A stretch of 12,538 nucleotides of DNA from the NCBI GenBank assembly GCA_002440065.1, contig DJRK01000111.1, forward strand, positions 31,337 to 43,874, read 5' to 3'. The notes under the pieces are model-generated. The model was not told where the DNA came from and made no database searches. It saw only the letters and a list, made by a program, of their open reading frames with translations. Shown piece by piece: positions 5,962-12,536 of this stretch. Each line of letters begins with the position of its first letter. Position 1 is the stretch's first letter. The translations under genes were made by a program, and so were the position numbers. The DNA comes from Atopobium sp. UBA6362. GTDB taxonomy: Bacteria > Actinomycetota > Coriobacteriia > Coriobacteriales > Atopobiaceae.

Positions 5962-6363
5962 ATGGCGCAGAAGAAGAACGCTCGCACCACGCGCGTCCGC
6001 CGCTCCGAGCGTAAGAACATCGCTGTGGGTCAGGCCCACATCAAGAGCACGTTCAACAACACGATCGTCTCGATCACCGATCCCCAGGGCAACGTCATCT
6101 CCTGGCAGTCCGGTGGCACCGTGGGCTTCAAGGGCTCCCGTAAGTCCACGCCGTTCGCTGCCCAGCTCGCCGCTGAGGCCGCTGCCAAGGCTGCCATGGA
6201 GCACGGCCTGCACAAGGTCGCCGTCTTCGTGAAGGGCCCCGGCTCTGGTCGCGAGACCGCCATCCGTTCCCTCCAGGCTGCCGGCCTCGAGGTTTCGGGC
6301 ATCCAGGACAAGACCCCCATCGCGCACAACGGTTGCCGTCTGAGCAAGCGTCGCCGCGTGTAG
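5962..6363 (+). CDS. rpsK: 30S ribosomal protein S11
   Basis: This encodes a 133-residue S11: a short basic N-terminus, then GQAHIKSTFNNTIVSITDPQ, WQSGGTVGFKGSRKSTPFAA, VKGPGSGRETAIRSL and the C-terminal DKTPIAHNGCRLSKRRRV. All are hallmark S11 stretches. S11 lies on the 30S platform near the mRNA exit and binds the 16S 690 and 790 loops. The ATG at 5962 follows an AGGACAGGGG purine stretch starting at 5943. The stop is followed closely by CTAGGAGG (6366-6373), the SD of rpsD. Sequence and length are ordinary. Confidence 0.98.
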   Translation: MAQKKNARTTRVRRSERKNIAVGQAHIKSTFNNTIVSITDPQGNVISWQSGGTVGFKGSRKSTPFAAQLAAEAAAKAAMEHGLHKVAVFVKGPGSGRETAIRSLQAAGLEVSGIQDKTPIAHNGCRLSKRRRV

Positions 6364-6381
6364 CTCTAGGAGGATTTAATA

Positions 6382-6972
6382 ATGGCTGTTGATAGGACTC
6401 CCGTCCTTAAGAGGTGCCGTCAGCTCGGCATCGACCCCGTCGTCATGGGGATTAACAAGACTTCTCACCGCGAGCCCAAGCGTCGCCGCAAGGAGTCCGA
6501 GTACGGCATGCAGCTTCGCGAGAAGCAGAAGGCCAAGTTCATCTACGGCGTCCTCGAGAACCAGTTCCACGGTTACTACGACGCCGCCCTCAAGCGCGAG
6601 GGCGTCACGGGCGACAACCTGATGAGCATCCTCGAGTGCCGTCTCGACAACGTCGTCTTCCGCCTCGGCTTCGCCCGCACCCGCAAGGAGGCCCGTCAGA
6701 CGGTCCGCCACGGTCACATTACCGTGAACGGCAAGCGCTGCGACATTCCTTCCCGCCAGGTCAAGGCCGGCGACGTCATCGCTGTTGCCGATAAGTACAA
6801 GGACCTCCTCCCCATCAAGGAGGCTCTGATCTCTTCCGAGCACATGGCTGTTCCCGCCTGGCTCGAGGTCGACATCGAGAAGCTCAAGGGCACCGTCCTT
6901 CAGGTTCCCACGCGCGATCAGATCGACCTTGACCTCGACGCGCAGCTCATCGTCGAGCTCTACTCCAAGTAA
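6382..6972 (+). CDS. rpsD: 30S ribosomal protein S4
   Basis: This encodes a 196-residue S4, slightly shorter than the common 200-206. The N-terminal domain begins AVDRTPVLKRCRQLGIDPV; only one Cys (C12) remains of the N-terminal Cys cluster found in zinc-type S4 proteins, so this is a zinc-free form. The S4 RNA-binding domain spans about residues 85-140 (MSILECRLDNVVFRLGFA, RHGHITVNGKR, VKAGDVI). S4 is a primary 16S rRNA-binding protein that starts 30S assembly; in E. coli it also represses its own alpha operon. The ATG at 6382 follows the SD CTAGGAGG. rpoA begins 24 nt after the stop. Confidence 0.97.
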   Translation: MAVDRTPVLKRCRQLGIDPVVMGINKTSHREPKRRRKESEYGMQLREKQKAKFIYGVLENQFHGYYDAALKREGVTGDNLMSILECRLDNVVFRLGFARTRKEARQTVRHGHITVNGKRCDIPSRQVKAGDVIAVADKYKDLLPIKEALISSEHMAVPAWLEVDIEKLKGTVLQVPTRDQIDLDLDAQLIVELYSK

Positions 6973-6996
6973 GCCCGACCCTGTTTGGAGGTATCA

Positions 6997-7938
6997 ATGT
7001 CCGAATTCATCCGACCGCAGGTGTCGGTCGAGGAGATCAGCGACAACCTTGCTCGCATCAACGTCGAGCCGCTCGAGCGCGGCTACGGCGACACGCTGGG
7101 CAACTCTCTTCGTCGTGTTCTTCTATCCTCGCTCGAGGGCGCCGCTGTTGAGGCTATCTCCATCGATGGCGTGCAGCACGAGTTCACGACCGTCGAGGGC
7201 GTCTACGAGGACGTCACCGACATCGTGCTCAACGTCAAGGGTCTGGTGTTCCGTTCGATGGGCACCGGCAGCGAGGCGGAGGCCTCCATCTCGGTCGACG
7301 GCCCCATGACCGTTACCGGCGGCGACTTCGATATCCCCGCCGAGTTCGAGATCGTTAACCCCGAGCACGTCATCTGCACCCTTTCCGAGGGCGCCCACCT
7401 CACCATGAGGATGCGCATCGGCATGGGCCGCGGGTACGTCTCGGGTGAGGACAACGAGCGCGAGAGCGATCCCATCGGGATCATCCACGTCGACTCTCTC
7501 TTCTCGCCCGTGCGTCGTTGCGCCAAGGTCGTCGAGGATAAGCGCGTCGGTCGCCGCACCGACTACGACCGCCTGGTCCTCGAGGTCGAGACCAACGGCT
7601 CCATGAGCCCGCGCGACGCCGTCGTCGAGGCCGCGAACATCATCAACCAGCACATGAGCGCCTTCATGGGTCTCGCTGATGAGGATGAGCCGGTTGAGGA
7701 CACCTCGATCTTCTCGACGAACACGGTCGAGGACAACATCGAGCTGGACAAGCAGATTGAGGACCTGGACCTTTCCGTCCGCTCCTACAACTGCCTCAAG
7801 CGCGCCGGTATCCACTCCGTGCGTCAGCTCGTTGAGTTCTCTGAGAACGACCTTCTCAACATCAGAAACTTTGGCGTGAAGTCCATCGAGGAAGTCAAGG
7901 ACAAGCTCGAGACCATGGGTCTGTCCCTCAAGGCTTAG
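6997..7938 (+). CDS. rpoA: DNA-directed RNA polymerase subunit alpha
   Basis: This encodes a 313-residue alpha subunit. The N-terminal dimerisation and assembly domain holds LERGYGDTLGNSLRRVLLSS (26-45). An acidic linker (DEDEPVEDTSIFSTNTVEDN) leads to the C-terminal domain from about residue 257 (LDLSVRSYNCLKRAGI, FGVKSIEEVKDKL). R262, N265 and K295 align with the E. coli residues that contact UP-element DNA, so UP recognition is probably kept. The start is ATG 6997, 5 nt after GGAGG (6987-6991); an in-frame TTG at 6985 overlaps that SD and is not a credible start. Expression is tied to ribosomal proteins S13, S11, S4 and L17. Confidence 0.98.
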   Translation: MSEFIRPQVSVEEISDNLARINVEPLERGYGDTLGNSLRRVLLSSLEGAAVEAISIDGVQHEFTTVEGVYEDVTDIVLNVKGLVFRSMGTGSEAEASISVDGPMTVTGGDFDIPAEFEIVNPEHVICTLSEGAHLTMRMRIGMGRGYVSGEDNERESDPIGIIHVDSLFSPVRRCAKVVEDKRVGRRTDYDRLVLEVETNGSMSPRDAVVEAANIINQHMSAFMGLADEDEPVEDTSIFSTNTVEDNIELDKQIEDLDLSVRSYNCLKRAGIHSVRQLVEFSENDLLNIRNFGVKSIEEVKDKLETMGLSLKA

Positions 7939-7966
7939 CGCGCCTGTACGCTTAGGAGAAAGCTAA

Positions 7967-8416
7967 ATGCGACACAACAAGAAGAGGGGCATGAAGCTCG
8001 GCACCGACGCCGCCCACACCAAGGCCATGAAGAAGAGCCTTGTTCGTGCCCTGTTCATGAACGACCGCATCAAGACGATCGACGTCCGCGCCAAGGCCAT
8101 CCGTGGCGACGTGGACCGCATCATCACCCTGGCCAAGAAGGGCGACGTGTACTCTCGCCGTCTGGCCATCGCCAAGCTTGGCGACAAGGAGGTCGTGCGC
8201 GAGGTCTTCGATAAGGCCGCGCAGGGCATGTGGGCCGACCGCACCTGCGGCTTCACCCGCATCATGAAGCTCGGTCCCCGCAAGGGCGACTGCGCCAACA
8301 TGGTCCTCATGGAGATCATCACCGAGCCCGTCACCCCTAAGGCCAAGAAGACGACCGTTTCTAAGGTCGCCGAGGCCCCCAAGGCCGAGGCTGCTGCTGA
8401 GGAGACCGCTGAGTAA
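7967..8416 (+). CDS. rplQ: 50S ribosomal protein L17 with Ala/Glu-rich tail
   Basis: This encodes a 149-residue L17. The core, to about residue 121, shows MRHNKKRGMKLGTDAAHTKA, RIKTIDVRAKAIR and FTRIMKLGPRKGDCANMVLM, which match the family. Bacterial L17 is usually about 116-130 residues; here residues 122-149 form a low-complexity Lys/Ala/Glu tail (KAEAAAEETAE at the end), probably disordered and surface-exposed. L17 lies near the peptide exit tunnel. The ATG at 7967 is preceded by AGGAGAAAG (7953-7961). It is the last gene of the ribosomal cluster: a strong terminator follows 21 nt after the stop. Confidence 0.97.
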   Translation: MRHNKKRGMKLGTDAAHTKAMKKSLVRALFMNDRIKTIDVRAKAIRGDVDRIITLAKKGDVYSRRLAIAKLGDKEVVREVFDKAAQGMWADRTCGFTRIMKLGPRKGDCANMVLMEIITEPVTPKAKKTTVSKVAEAPKAEAAAEETAE

Positions 8417-8437
8417 GTGGTCCTTCATTGGAACCAT

Positions 8438-8474
8438 AAGGGTCCCGGCATCGCGCCGGGGCCCTTTTTCTGTT
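8438..8474 (+). terminator. Intrinsic terminator of the ribosomal cluster
   Basis: GGGTCCCGGC (8440-8449) pairs with GCCGGGGCCC (8455-8464) over a 5-nt loop, giving 10 pairs with one G-U; A8438-A8439 can extend the stem into the following T-run. TTTTTCTGTTT (8465-8475) follows directly. This is a textbook Rho-independent terminator placed 21 nt after the rplQ stop. truA begins only 24 nt after the stem, so truA needs read-through or a promoter upstream of or within this region. Confidence 0.9.
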
Positions 8475-8493
8475 TATCGGAGGGGAAGCTCAT

Positions 8494-9333
8494 ATGTTCA
8501 CAGATTTAGGTTCGCAGCGGCAGAGCTCCCCTGAGGAGACGGTTCGCGATGCGGGGACGCTTGTTGTGAAGCTCGGGTACCGCGGTGAGGACTTCTGCGG
8601 CTTTGCCGAGCAGCCTGGTATGCGAACCGTGGCGGGGGAGCTGCGTCGAGCGCTCGAAACCGCGCTTCGTCGTCCATGCGAGCTCACGTGTGCCGGAAGG
8701 ACCGACGCCGGTGTGCACGCCATCGCTCAGTACGTGAGCCTGCCCATAAGGGAAGACGAGCTATCTCTGGACGCCTCTCGGCTCACGAGGAGCCTTGTTG
8801 CGCTTACCCCCGATGACCTTTCCATAAAGGCGCTCTATCGCGCTTCTGCGGGCTTCTCGGCGCGCTTTGATGCGCAAAGCAGGCGTTACCGTTACCGCAT
8901 TTGCGCCGGGGACGCCCGTCCCGTCATGGCGTGGGACCACGCGTGGTGGTACAAGGGGTCTCTTGATGTCGAGGCCATGAACGAGGCGGCGCAGCTCCTC
9001 TTGGGCGAGCACGATTTCAAGAGCTTCTGCAAGGCCAACTCGGCGGTCGGCAAGCCGACGCACCGTTTTGTGGGCTCGCTCGGTGTGAGCACCGTTGAAG
9101 AGGCCGGCGAGGAACTCGTTGCGATCGACATCGAGGGCAACGCGTTTCTCCACAACATGGTCCGAACCATAGCGGGGACGCTCGTGGAGGTCGGTCGCGG
9201 GCACAGGCCTGTCTCGTGGGTGACCGAGGTGCTTGAGGCGTGCGATCGCAGCGCCGCGGGCCCCTGTGCGCCTGCCAAGGGCCTGACCTTTATGGACGTG
9301 AAGTATCCCGAGGGCGTCTTGATGCCTTGGTAA
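8494..9333 (+). CDS. truA: tRNA pseudouridine(38-40) synthase TruA
   Basis: This encodes a 279-residue TruA, which isomerises uridines 38-40 in the tRNA anticodon stem-loop. The catalytic Asp is D71 in the signature AGRTDAGVHA. The RRYRYRI stretch (130-136) and NAFLHNMVRTIAGTLVEVGR (216-235) are the other hallmark regions. The N-terminus has about 15-20 residues more before the first strand (LVVKLGYRGEDFCGF) than compact TruA proteins such as the E. coli enzyme, but the strong SD GGAGGGG (8479-8485) supports ATG 8494. It follows the rplQ terminator closely. The energy-coupling-factor transporter genes that often separate rplQ and truA in Firmicutes are absent, and so are rplM and rpsI after it. 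Confidence 0.95.
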   Translation: MFTDLGSQRQSSPEETVRDAGTLVVKLGYRGEDFCGFAEQPGMRTVAGELRRALETALRRPCELTCAGRTDAGVHAIAQYVSLPIREDELSLDASRLTRSLVALTPDDLSIKALYRASAGFSARFDAQSRRYRYRICAGDARPVMAWDHAWWYKGSLDVEAMNEAAQLLLGEHDFKSFCKANSAVGKPTHRFVGSLGVSTVEEAGEELVAIDIEGNAFLHNMVRTIAGTLVEVGRGHRPVSWVTEVLEACDRSAAGPCAPAKGLTFMDVKYPEGVLMPW

Positions 9334-9384
9334 GCGGCAAGCCTTCGATGTTGAGCTGGAATTTCAGGGATTGGATTAGCACGA

Positions 9385-10407
9385 GTGAGTTTCTTTATTG
9401 ATGTTCTGGCGGACAGCGTGGTCGACACGCTCAAGCTCATACCGTTCCTCTTCGTGACCTATTTGGCCATGGAGGCGCTTGAGCATGCGGCGAGCCATAA
9501 GGTCCAAGACGCGGTCGAGAAGGCCGGTCACGCAGGGCCCATCGTGGGCGCTCTCTTGGGCGTACTTCCGCAGTGCGGCTTCTCGGCGATGGCGTCGACT
9601 CTCTACGCCGGGCACGTCGTCACGGCGGGCACGCTCGTTGCCGTGATTCTTTCAACTTCGGACGAGATGATCCCCGTCTTTGTGGCGCATCAGGTTCCCG
9701 CGCCGCGCATGGTCGCGATCCTGGGGGTCAAGGTCGTTGTGGGGCTCTTGGCAGGCCTTCTGGCCGACCTCGCCATTCACCTTATGCATCGCGAGGGCGA
9801 CGGGCACATGCACATCCATGAGCTGTGCGAGCGCGAGCACTGCCACTGCGAGGAGGCCGACGAGGGCGAGGGGCTCGAAGAGCCCTTTGCCGCGGGCGAT
9901 CGAGAGGGGCACGCGGACGCTTCTGGGCACCACGATGAGGCGGCGGCGAGCCACGCGGGCGAGCACGGACACGCTCATGGCCATTCCCATTCCCACGGGC
10001 ATCACGGCATCTGGGGCATCGTTCGCTCGGCCGCGACCCACACGGTCCAGGTAACGGCGTTCATCTTCCTCGTGACGTTCCTCTTTGGCCTTGTGATCGA
10101 GGGAGTGGGGGAGGACGCGATAGGCGGTGCCCTTGCGAGCAGCCCCGTGGCGGCGACGTTCATCTCGGCTCTGATCGGGCTTATCCCCAACTGCGGCGCG
10201 AGCGTCGCCATCTCCGAGCTCTTCCTCGACGGGACGCTTGCGGCGGGCCCCATGATGGCGGGCCTTCTTTCCTCCGGCGGCGTCGGGTTGCTCGTCTTGT
10301 GGCGCACGAACTCCGACCTGCGGCAGAACGCGGCGATCACGGCGGCGGTCTATGCTGTTGCCGTTATCGCGGGCCTTGTGCTCGGCGCGTTAGGTATCCT
10401 GTTGTAG
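9385..10407 (+). CDS. Putative multi-spanning heavy-metal exporter (ArsP_2-like family)
   Basis: This encodes a 340-residue membrane protein with about four to five hydrophobic spans in each half. The halves carry related motifs, LPQCGFS (61-67) with STSDE (90-94), and LIPNCGAS (266-273) with GLLVLWRTN (301-309). This pattern matches my recollection of the putative 10-TM heavy-metal exporter family (also annotated as putative manganese transporter or arsenic efflux protein); the substrate is not established. The halves are joined by a hydrophilic loop (about 132-208) with 19 His and three Cys (C148, C153, C155), likely metal-binding. The GTG start at 9385 lacks a well-spaced SD (AGGG is 15 nt upstream). 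It may form an operon with the next gene, 42 nt on. Confidence 0.75.
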   Translation: MSFFIDVLADSVVDTLKLIPFLFVTYLAMEALEHAASHKVQDAVEKAGHAGPIVGALLGVLPQCGFSAMASTLYAGHVVTAGTLVAVILSTSDEMIPVFVAHQVPAPRMVAILGVKVVVGLLAGLLADLAIHLMHREGDGHMHIHELCEREHCHCEEADEGEGLEEPFAAGDREGHADASGHHDEAAASHAGEHGHAHGHSHSHGHHGIWGIVRSAATHTVQVTAFIFLVTFLFGLVIEGVGEDAIGGALASSPVAATFISALIGLIPNCGASVAISELFLDGTLAAGPMMAGLLSSGGVGLLVLWRTNSDLRQNAAITAAVYAVAVIAGLVLGALGILL

Positions 10408-10449
10408 AGACAGAATACGCGCGCGGCGCGTGCGGGAAGGCGGAGTTGC

Positions 10450-11271
10450 ATGCTGTTTAGGAAGCGAGAGAGGTTCGAGCGCACCGATGTGCCCAATCCG
10501 AGCCCGTACTCGAACATCATCGGCGGGGTCGTCCTCGCGGTCGTCTTCGTCGCGCTCTTTGTGGTCGTGGGGCGCGTTGCCGATCGCGTGGGCAAGGAGA
10601 CCCGGCTGAACGACATCTCGCTTTCCAAGGCCGTGAGCAAGCAGAGCTCCATGACCGTCACGCAGGAGGGATACTCAATCAGCCAGGACGCGTGGACCAA
10701 GGTCTTGCTCCTGAGCGTGTCGGACCCCTCCAACGTGAAGAAGGGCACGACGCTCGTCTCGGCCCAGGCGCTCATGATCCGCGACCGCACGGTCGAGGAC
10801 GGGGAATCGGCGGGGCAGGTCGAGACGACGGCGACGCTGGCGAACCTGCCGCTCGAGGCCAAGGTGACGAGCGACCAGACGGCATCGACGCTCGCCGACC
10901 TCTGCGCGAGCAAGGGTGCCGCCGCGTGCGTCGTGCCGGTAAACGCCGCGACCAACATCAAGTACTCCCACGTGATCGTGGCCTCCGACGACCTTATCTC
11001 GCAGCTCCTGGCGCTTGCCGGCGCCGACCCGGCCGCACTGATCACCGATTCCGCGTCGCTCGTCGAGAAGATCCGGACCGACATGAGCGCCGAGGAACTC
11101 GTCGCGCTCGCCACCAAGGTCGCCGGAATCGGCGTGGAGAACATCCAGACGGTCGACGCCGAGCTCATGGCGGACACCACGACGGGGGCTGACGGCCAGT
11201 CGGTCGACACCGGCTTCCAGGCCATTAACCGCACGCAGCTCTGCGTGGCCGTGGGGACGCTCGTCAATTAG
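10450..11271 (+). CDS. Single-pass membrane protein, shortened LytR-CpsA-Psr-like (tentative)
   Basis: This encodes a 273-residue protein: a basic cytosolic start (MLFRKRERFER), one membrane span at about 22-40, and an extracytoplasmic domain. The layout is that of LCP proteins, which attach wall polymers to peptidoglycan. Segments resemble LCP sequence, for example WTKVLLLSVSDPS before TTLVSAQALMIRDRTV, NIKYSHVIVASDDLISQL, and ASLVEKIRTDMSAEELVALA. However, the stretch with the family's catalytic and pyrophosphate-binding Asp/Arg residues, and the DKIN-type motif, are not recognisable, and the domain is short. It may be a non-enzymatic relative or an unrelated protein. C152, C160 and C265 lie outside the membrane. 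The ATG at 10450 has the SD AAGGCGGAG (10437-10445). A strong hairpin follows the stop. Confidence 0.55.
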   Translation: MLFRKRERFERTDVPNPSPYSNIIGGVVLAVVFVALFVVVGRVADRVGKETRLNDISLSKAVSKQSSMTVTQEGYSISQDAWTKVLLLSVSDPSNVKKGTTLVSAQALMIRDRTVEDGESAGQVETTATLANLPLEAKVTSDQTASTLADLCASKGAAACVVPVNAATNIKYSHVIVASDDLISQLLALAGADPAALITDSASLVEKIRTDMSAEELVALATKVAGIGVENIQTVDAELMADTTTGADGQSVDTGFQAINRTQLCVAVGTLVN

Positions 11272-11298
11272 CGTGCCCGCGTGAGTATCCCGGAACCA

Positions 11299-11335
11299 AC
11301 CGCCTCCCGTGCCCCTTTCGCGCGCGGGAGGCGGT
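11299..11335 (+). terminator. Terminator-like hairpin after the LCP-like gene
   Basis: ACCGCCTCCCG (11299-11309) and CGGGAGGCGGT (11325-11335) form a perfect 11-bp stem, which can extend inward by three pairs (T11310-G11324, G11311-C11323, C11312-G11322). The bases after it (ATCTGTATATTTG) are AT-rich but not a pure T-run. Placed 27 nt after the stop, it most likely ends the exporter/LCP-like transcript. The same AT-rich stretch also holds the TATATTTGA motif discussed as a promoter candidate for the next gene. Confidence 0.7.
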
Positions 11336-11340
11336 ATCTG

Positions 11341-11349
11341 TATATTTGA
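11341..11349 (+). promoter_or_regulatory. Possible -10 region upstream of the glycosyltransferase-like gene
   Basis: TATATT (11341-11346) matches the -10 consensus in five of six positions and lies in an identical 9-mer, TATATTTGA, also present in the infA promoter candidate (5098-5106). The only -35-like hexamer nearby (TTTCGC, 11316-11321) is poor and at 19 nt. The leader to the TTG start would be about 90 nt. The rest of 11272-11443 (172 nt) shows only the terminator hairpin and GC-rich sequence. Confidence 0.25.
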
Positions 11350-11443
11350 GGGGCGCGCGGGGCGGCGGCGCCGAGAGGCCATGGCTCGCACGATAATGTG
11401 AGGGACACAAGGTCGCGCATACGCATGCTCGGAGGCTCGGTTC

Positions 11444-12508
11444 TTGACGTACTTCTCACCCACATCGCCCACGGTTTCGGTTCTTATGCCGATTCATGAC
11501 GCAGAGGGAACCCTCAACAGGGCAATCGAGAGCGTTCAGAACCAGACGATGCGCAACGTCGAGATCATCGCGGTGGACGCCGGCTCCGAGGACGCTACGG
11601 CGCGCATGCTCGATACCGCGATGGAGCGTGACATTCGCGTCGTGGCCCAGCACGTGAAGCCCTGCACGAGGGAAGAAGCCCTGAACATCGCGCTTGAGCG
11701 GGCGCGCGGCGAATACGTGATGGTGATGGACGCTGAGGGTTGGGTCGAGGGCACGTATCTCCAGCATATGGTCGATCTCGCCGAAGAACACGGGCTCGAT
11801 CTTGTGGTGGGTGCCTTGGACGTGGAGGCGGGCGGCGAGCGGAACAGCTTTAGGCTCACGGCCTCCTCGGAGGACGCCGAGTACCTTACGCAGCACGAGT
11901 TCCGCTCCCATGCTTGGCAGTACTTCTTGTCCGGTCAGCTCGCGCCGGCGAGCGGCAAGCTGTTCCTGCGGCCACGGATCGACCAAGAAGGAATCAGCTT
12001 CGATGCCGAGGCAGGGAACGACCATTCCTTTACCATGGCGTTCCTGCGCGATGCTGAGCGCGTGGCGTTCACGGGGCAGGTGTACCGCGTTATGCGCGGA
12101 TACGACGCGGGAAGCCAAGGCGGCGAGGCTGCGGCGGAGCTCTTTGGCGGCGTCGAGGCCGCCTACGACTCCATGCTCGACCTGCTCAAGTATTGGGGAC
12201 TTGCGGGGGACGCCGCGAGCGTCGAGGCGCTCGCGAGCCGCTATCTTGAGATGCTCGCGGTCTGCGTGGAAGCGGCTGCGGCGGCGCCGGAGGCGACGGG
12301 CGGCGGGCGCGAGCTCGTGGGCCGGATGATCTCGGGCGAGCGGGCACGTTTGGCGGCCGACGTCGCGTCGCCGCGCGATACCGCGGCGAAGGCGCTCGTG
12401 GGCCCGATAAAGAGCCAGAACGCCCTTATGGCCACGATGCAGGCCAAGCTCCTCGGGATGTTGAGGCGCGGCGTGCCGGCCACCCTCACCCCCGACATCC
12501 TCCTCTGA
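11444..12508 (+). CDS. Family-2-like glycosyltransferase with divergent active-site motifs
   Basis: This encodes a 354-residue soluble protein with a GT-A fold start typical of glycosyltransferase family 2: VSVLMPIHDAEGTLNRAIES, then QNQTMRNVEIIAVDAGSEDA and RARGEYVMVMDAEGWVEGTY. The usual DDGS is DAGS (D45), the DxD-type motif is DAEG (96-99), and the usual ARN.G stretch is EEALNIAL (78-85). GNDHSF (191-196) sits where many members have a GED-type catalytic base. Residues from about 215 form an Ala-rich, probably helical tail without membrane spans. The start is TTG 11444, 8 nt after GGAGG (11431-11435). The substrate is unknown; a cell-envelope role is plausible from the LCP-like neighbour. 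Activity may be altered or lost. Confidence 0.8.
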   Translation: MTYFSPTSPTVSVLMPIHDAEGTLNRAIESVQNQTMRNVEIIAVDAGSEDATARMLDTAMERDIRVVAQHVKPCTREEALNIALERARGEYVMVMDAEGWVEGTYLQHMVDLAEEHGLDLVVGALDVEAGGERNSFRLTASSEDAEYLTQHEFRSHAWQYFLSGQLAPASGKLFLRPRIDQEGISFDAEAGNDHSFTMAFLRDAERVAFTGQVYRVMRGYDAGSQGGEAAAELFGGVEAAYDSMLDLLKYWGLAGDAASVEALASRYLEMLAVCVEAAAAAPEATGGGRELVGRMISGERARLAADVASPRDTAAKALVGPIKSQNALMATMQAKLLGMLRRGVPATLTPDILL

Positions 12509-12513
12509 CCTTC

Positions 12514-12536
12514 AATTTGGGGTCAGACCCCAAATT
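12514..12536 (+). repeat. 23-bp palindrome at the window end (terminator or dispersed repeat)
   Basis: AATTTGGGGTC, one A (12525), then GACCCCAAATT form a perfect inverted repeat; as RNA it would be a 9-bp stem (12514-12522 with 12528-12536) with the loop TCAGA. It begins 5 nt after the stop of the glycosyltransferase-like gene. Its AT-rich ends contrast with the GC-rich surroundings. It could terminate that gene or be a copy of a palindromic repeat; the window ends 2 nt later. Confidence 0.6.

Noticed and set aside
6985..6996. Upstream TTG start for rpoA adding four residues
   Set aside because: The TTG overlaps the SD (GGAGG 6987-6991) that serves ATG 6997, and the family N-terminus fits the ATG.
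7123..7815. Minus-strand open frame opposite rpoA
   Set aside because: It is antisense to the certain rpoA gene and has a Val/Asp/Gly/Leu-biased composition with no credible start signal.
10417..10431. ACGCGC/GCGCGT hairpin between the exporter and the LCP-like gene
   Set aside because: A 6-bp stem of alternating G and C is expected by chance in such GC-rich DNA and no T-run follows.
11381..11399. ATG at 11381 as an earlier start of the glycosyltransferase-like gene
   Set aside because: The frame meets TGA at 11399 after a few codons; TTG 11444 has a properly spaced GGAGG.
11427..11440. Direct repeat GCTCGG around the SD of the glycosyltransferase-like gene
   Set aside because: Two six-base copies in GC-rich sequence are not significant and suggest no function.
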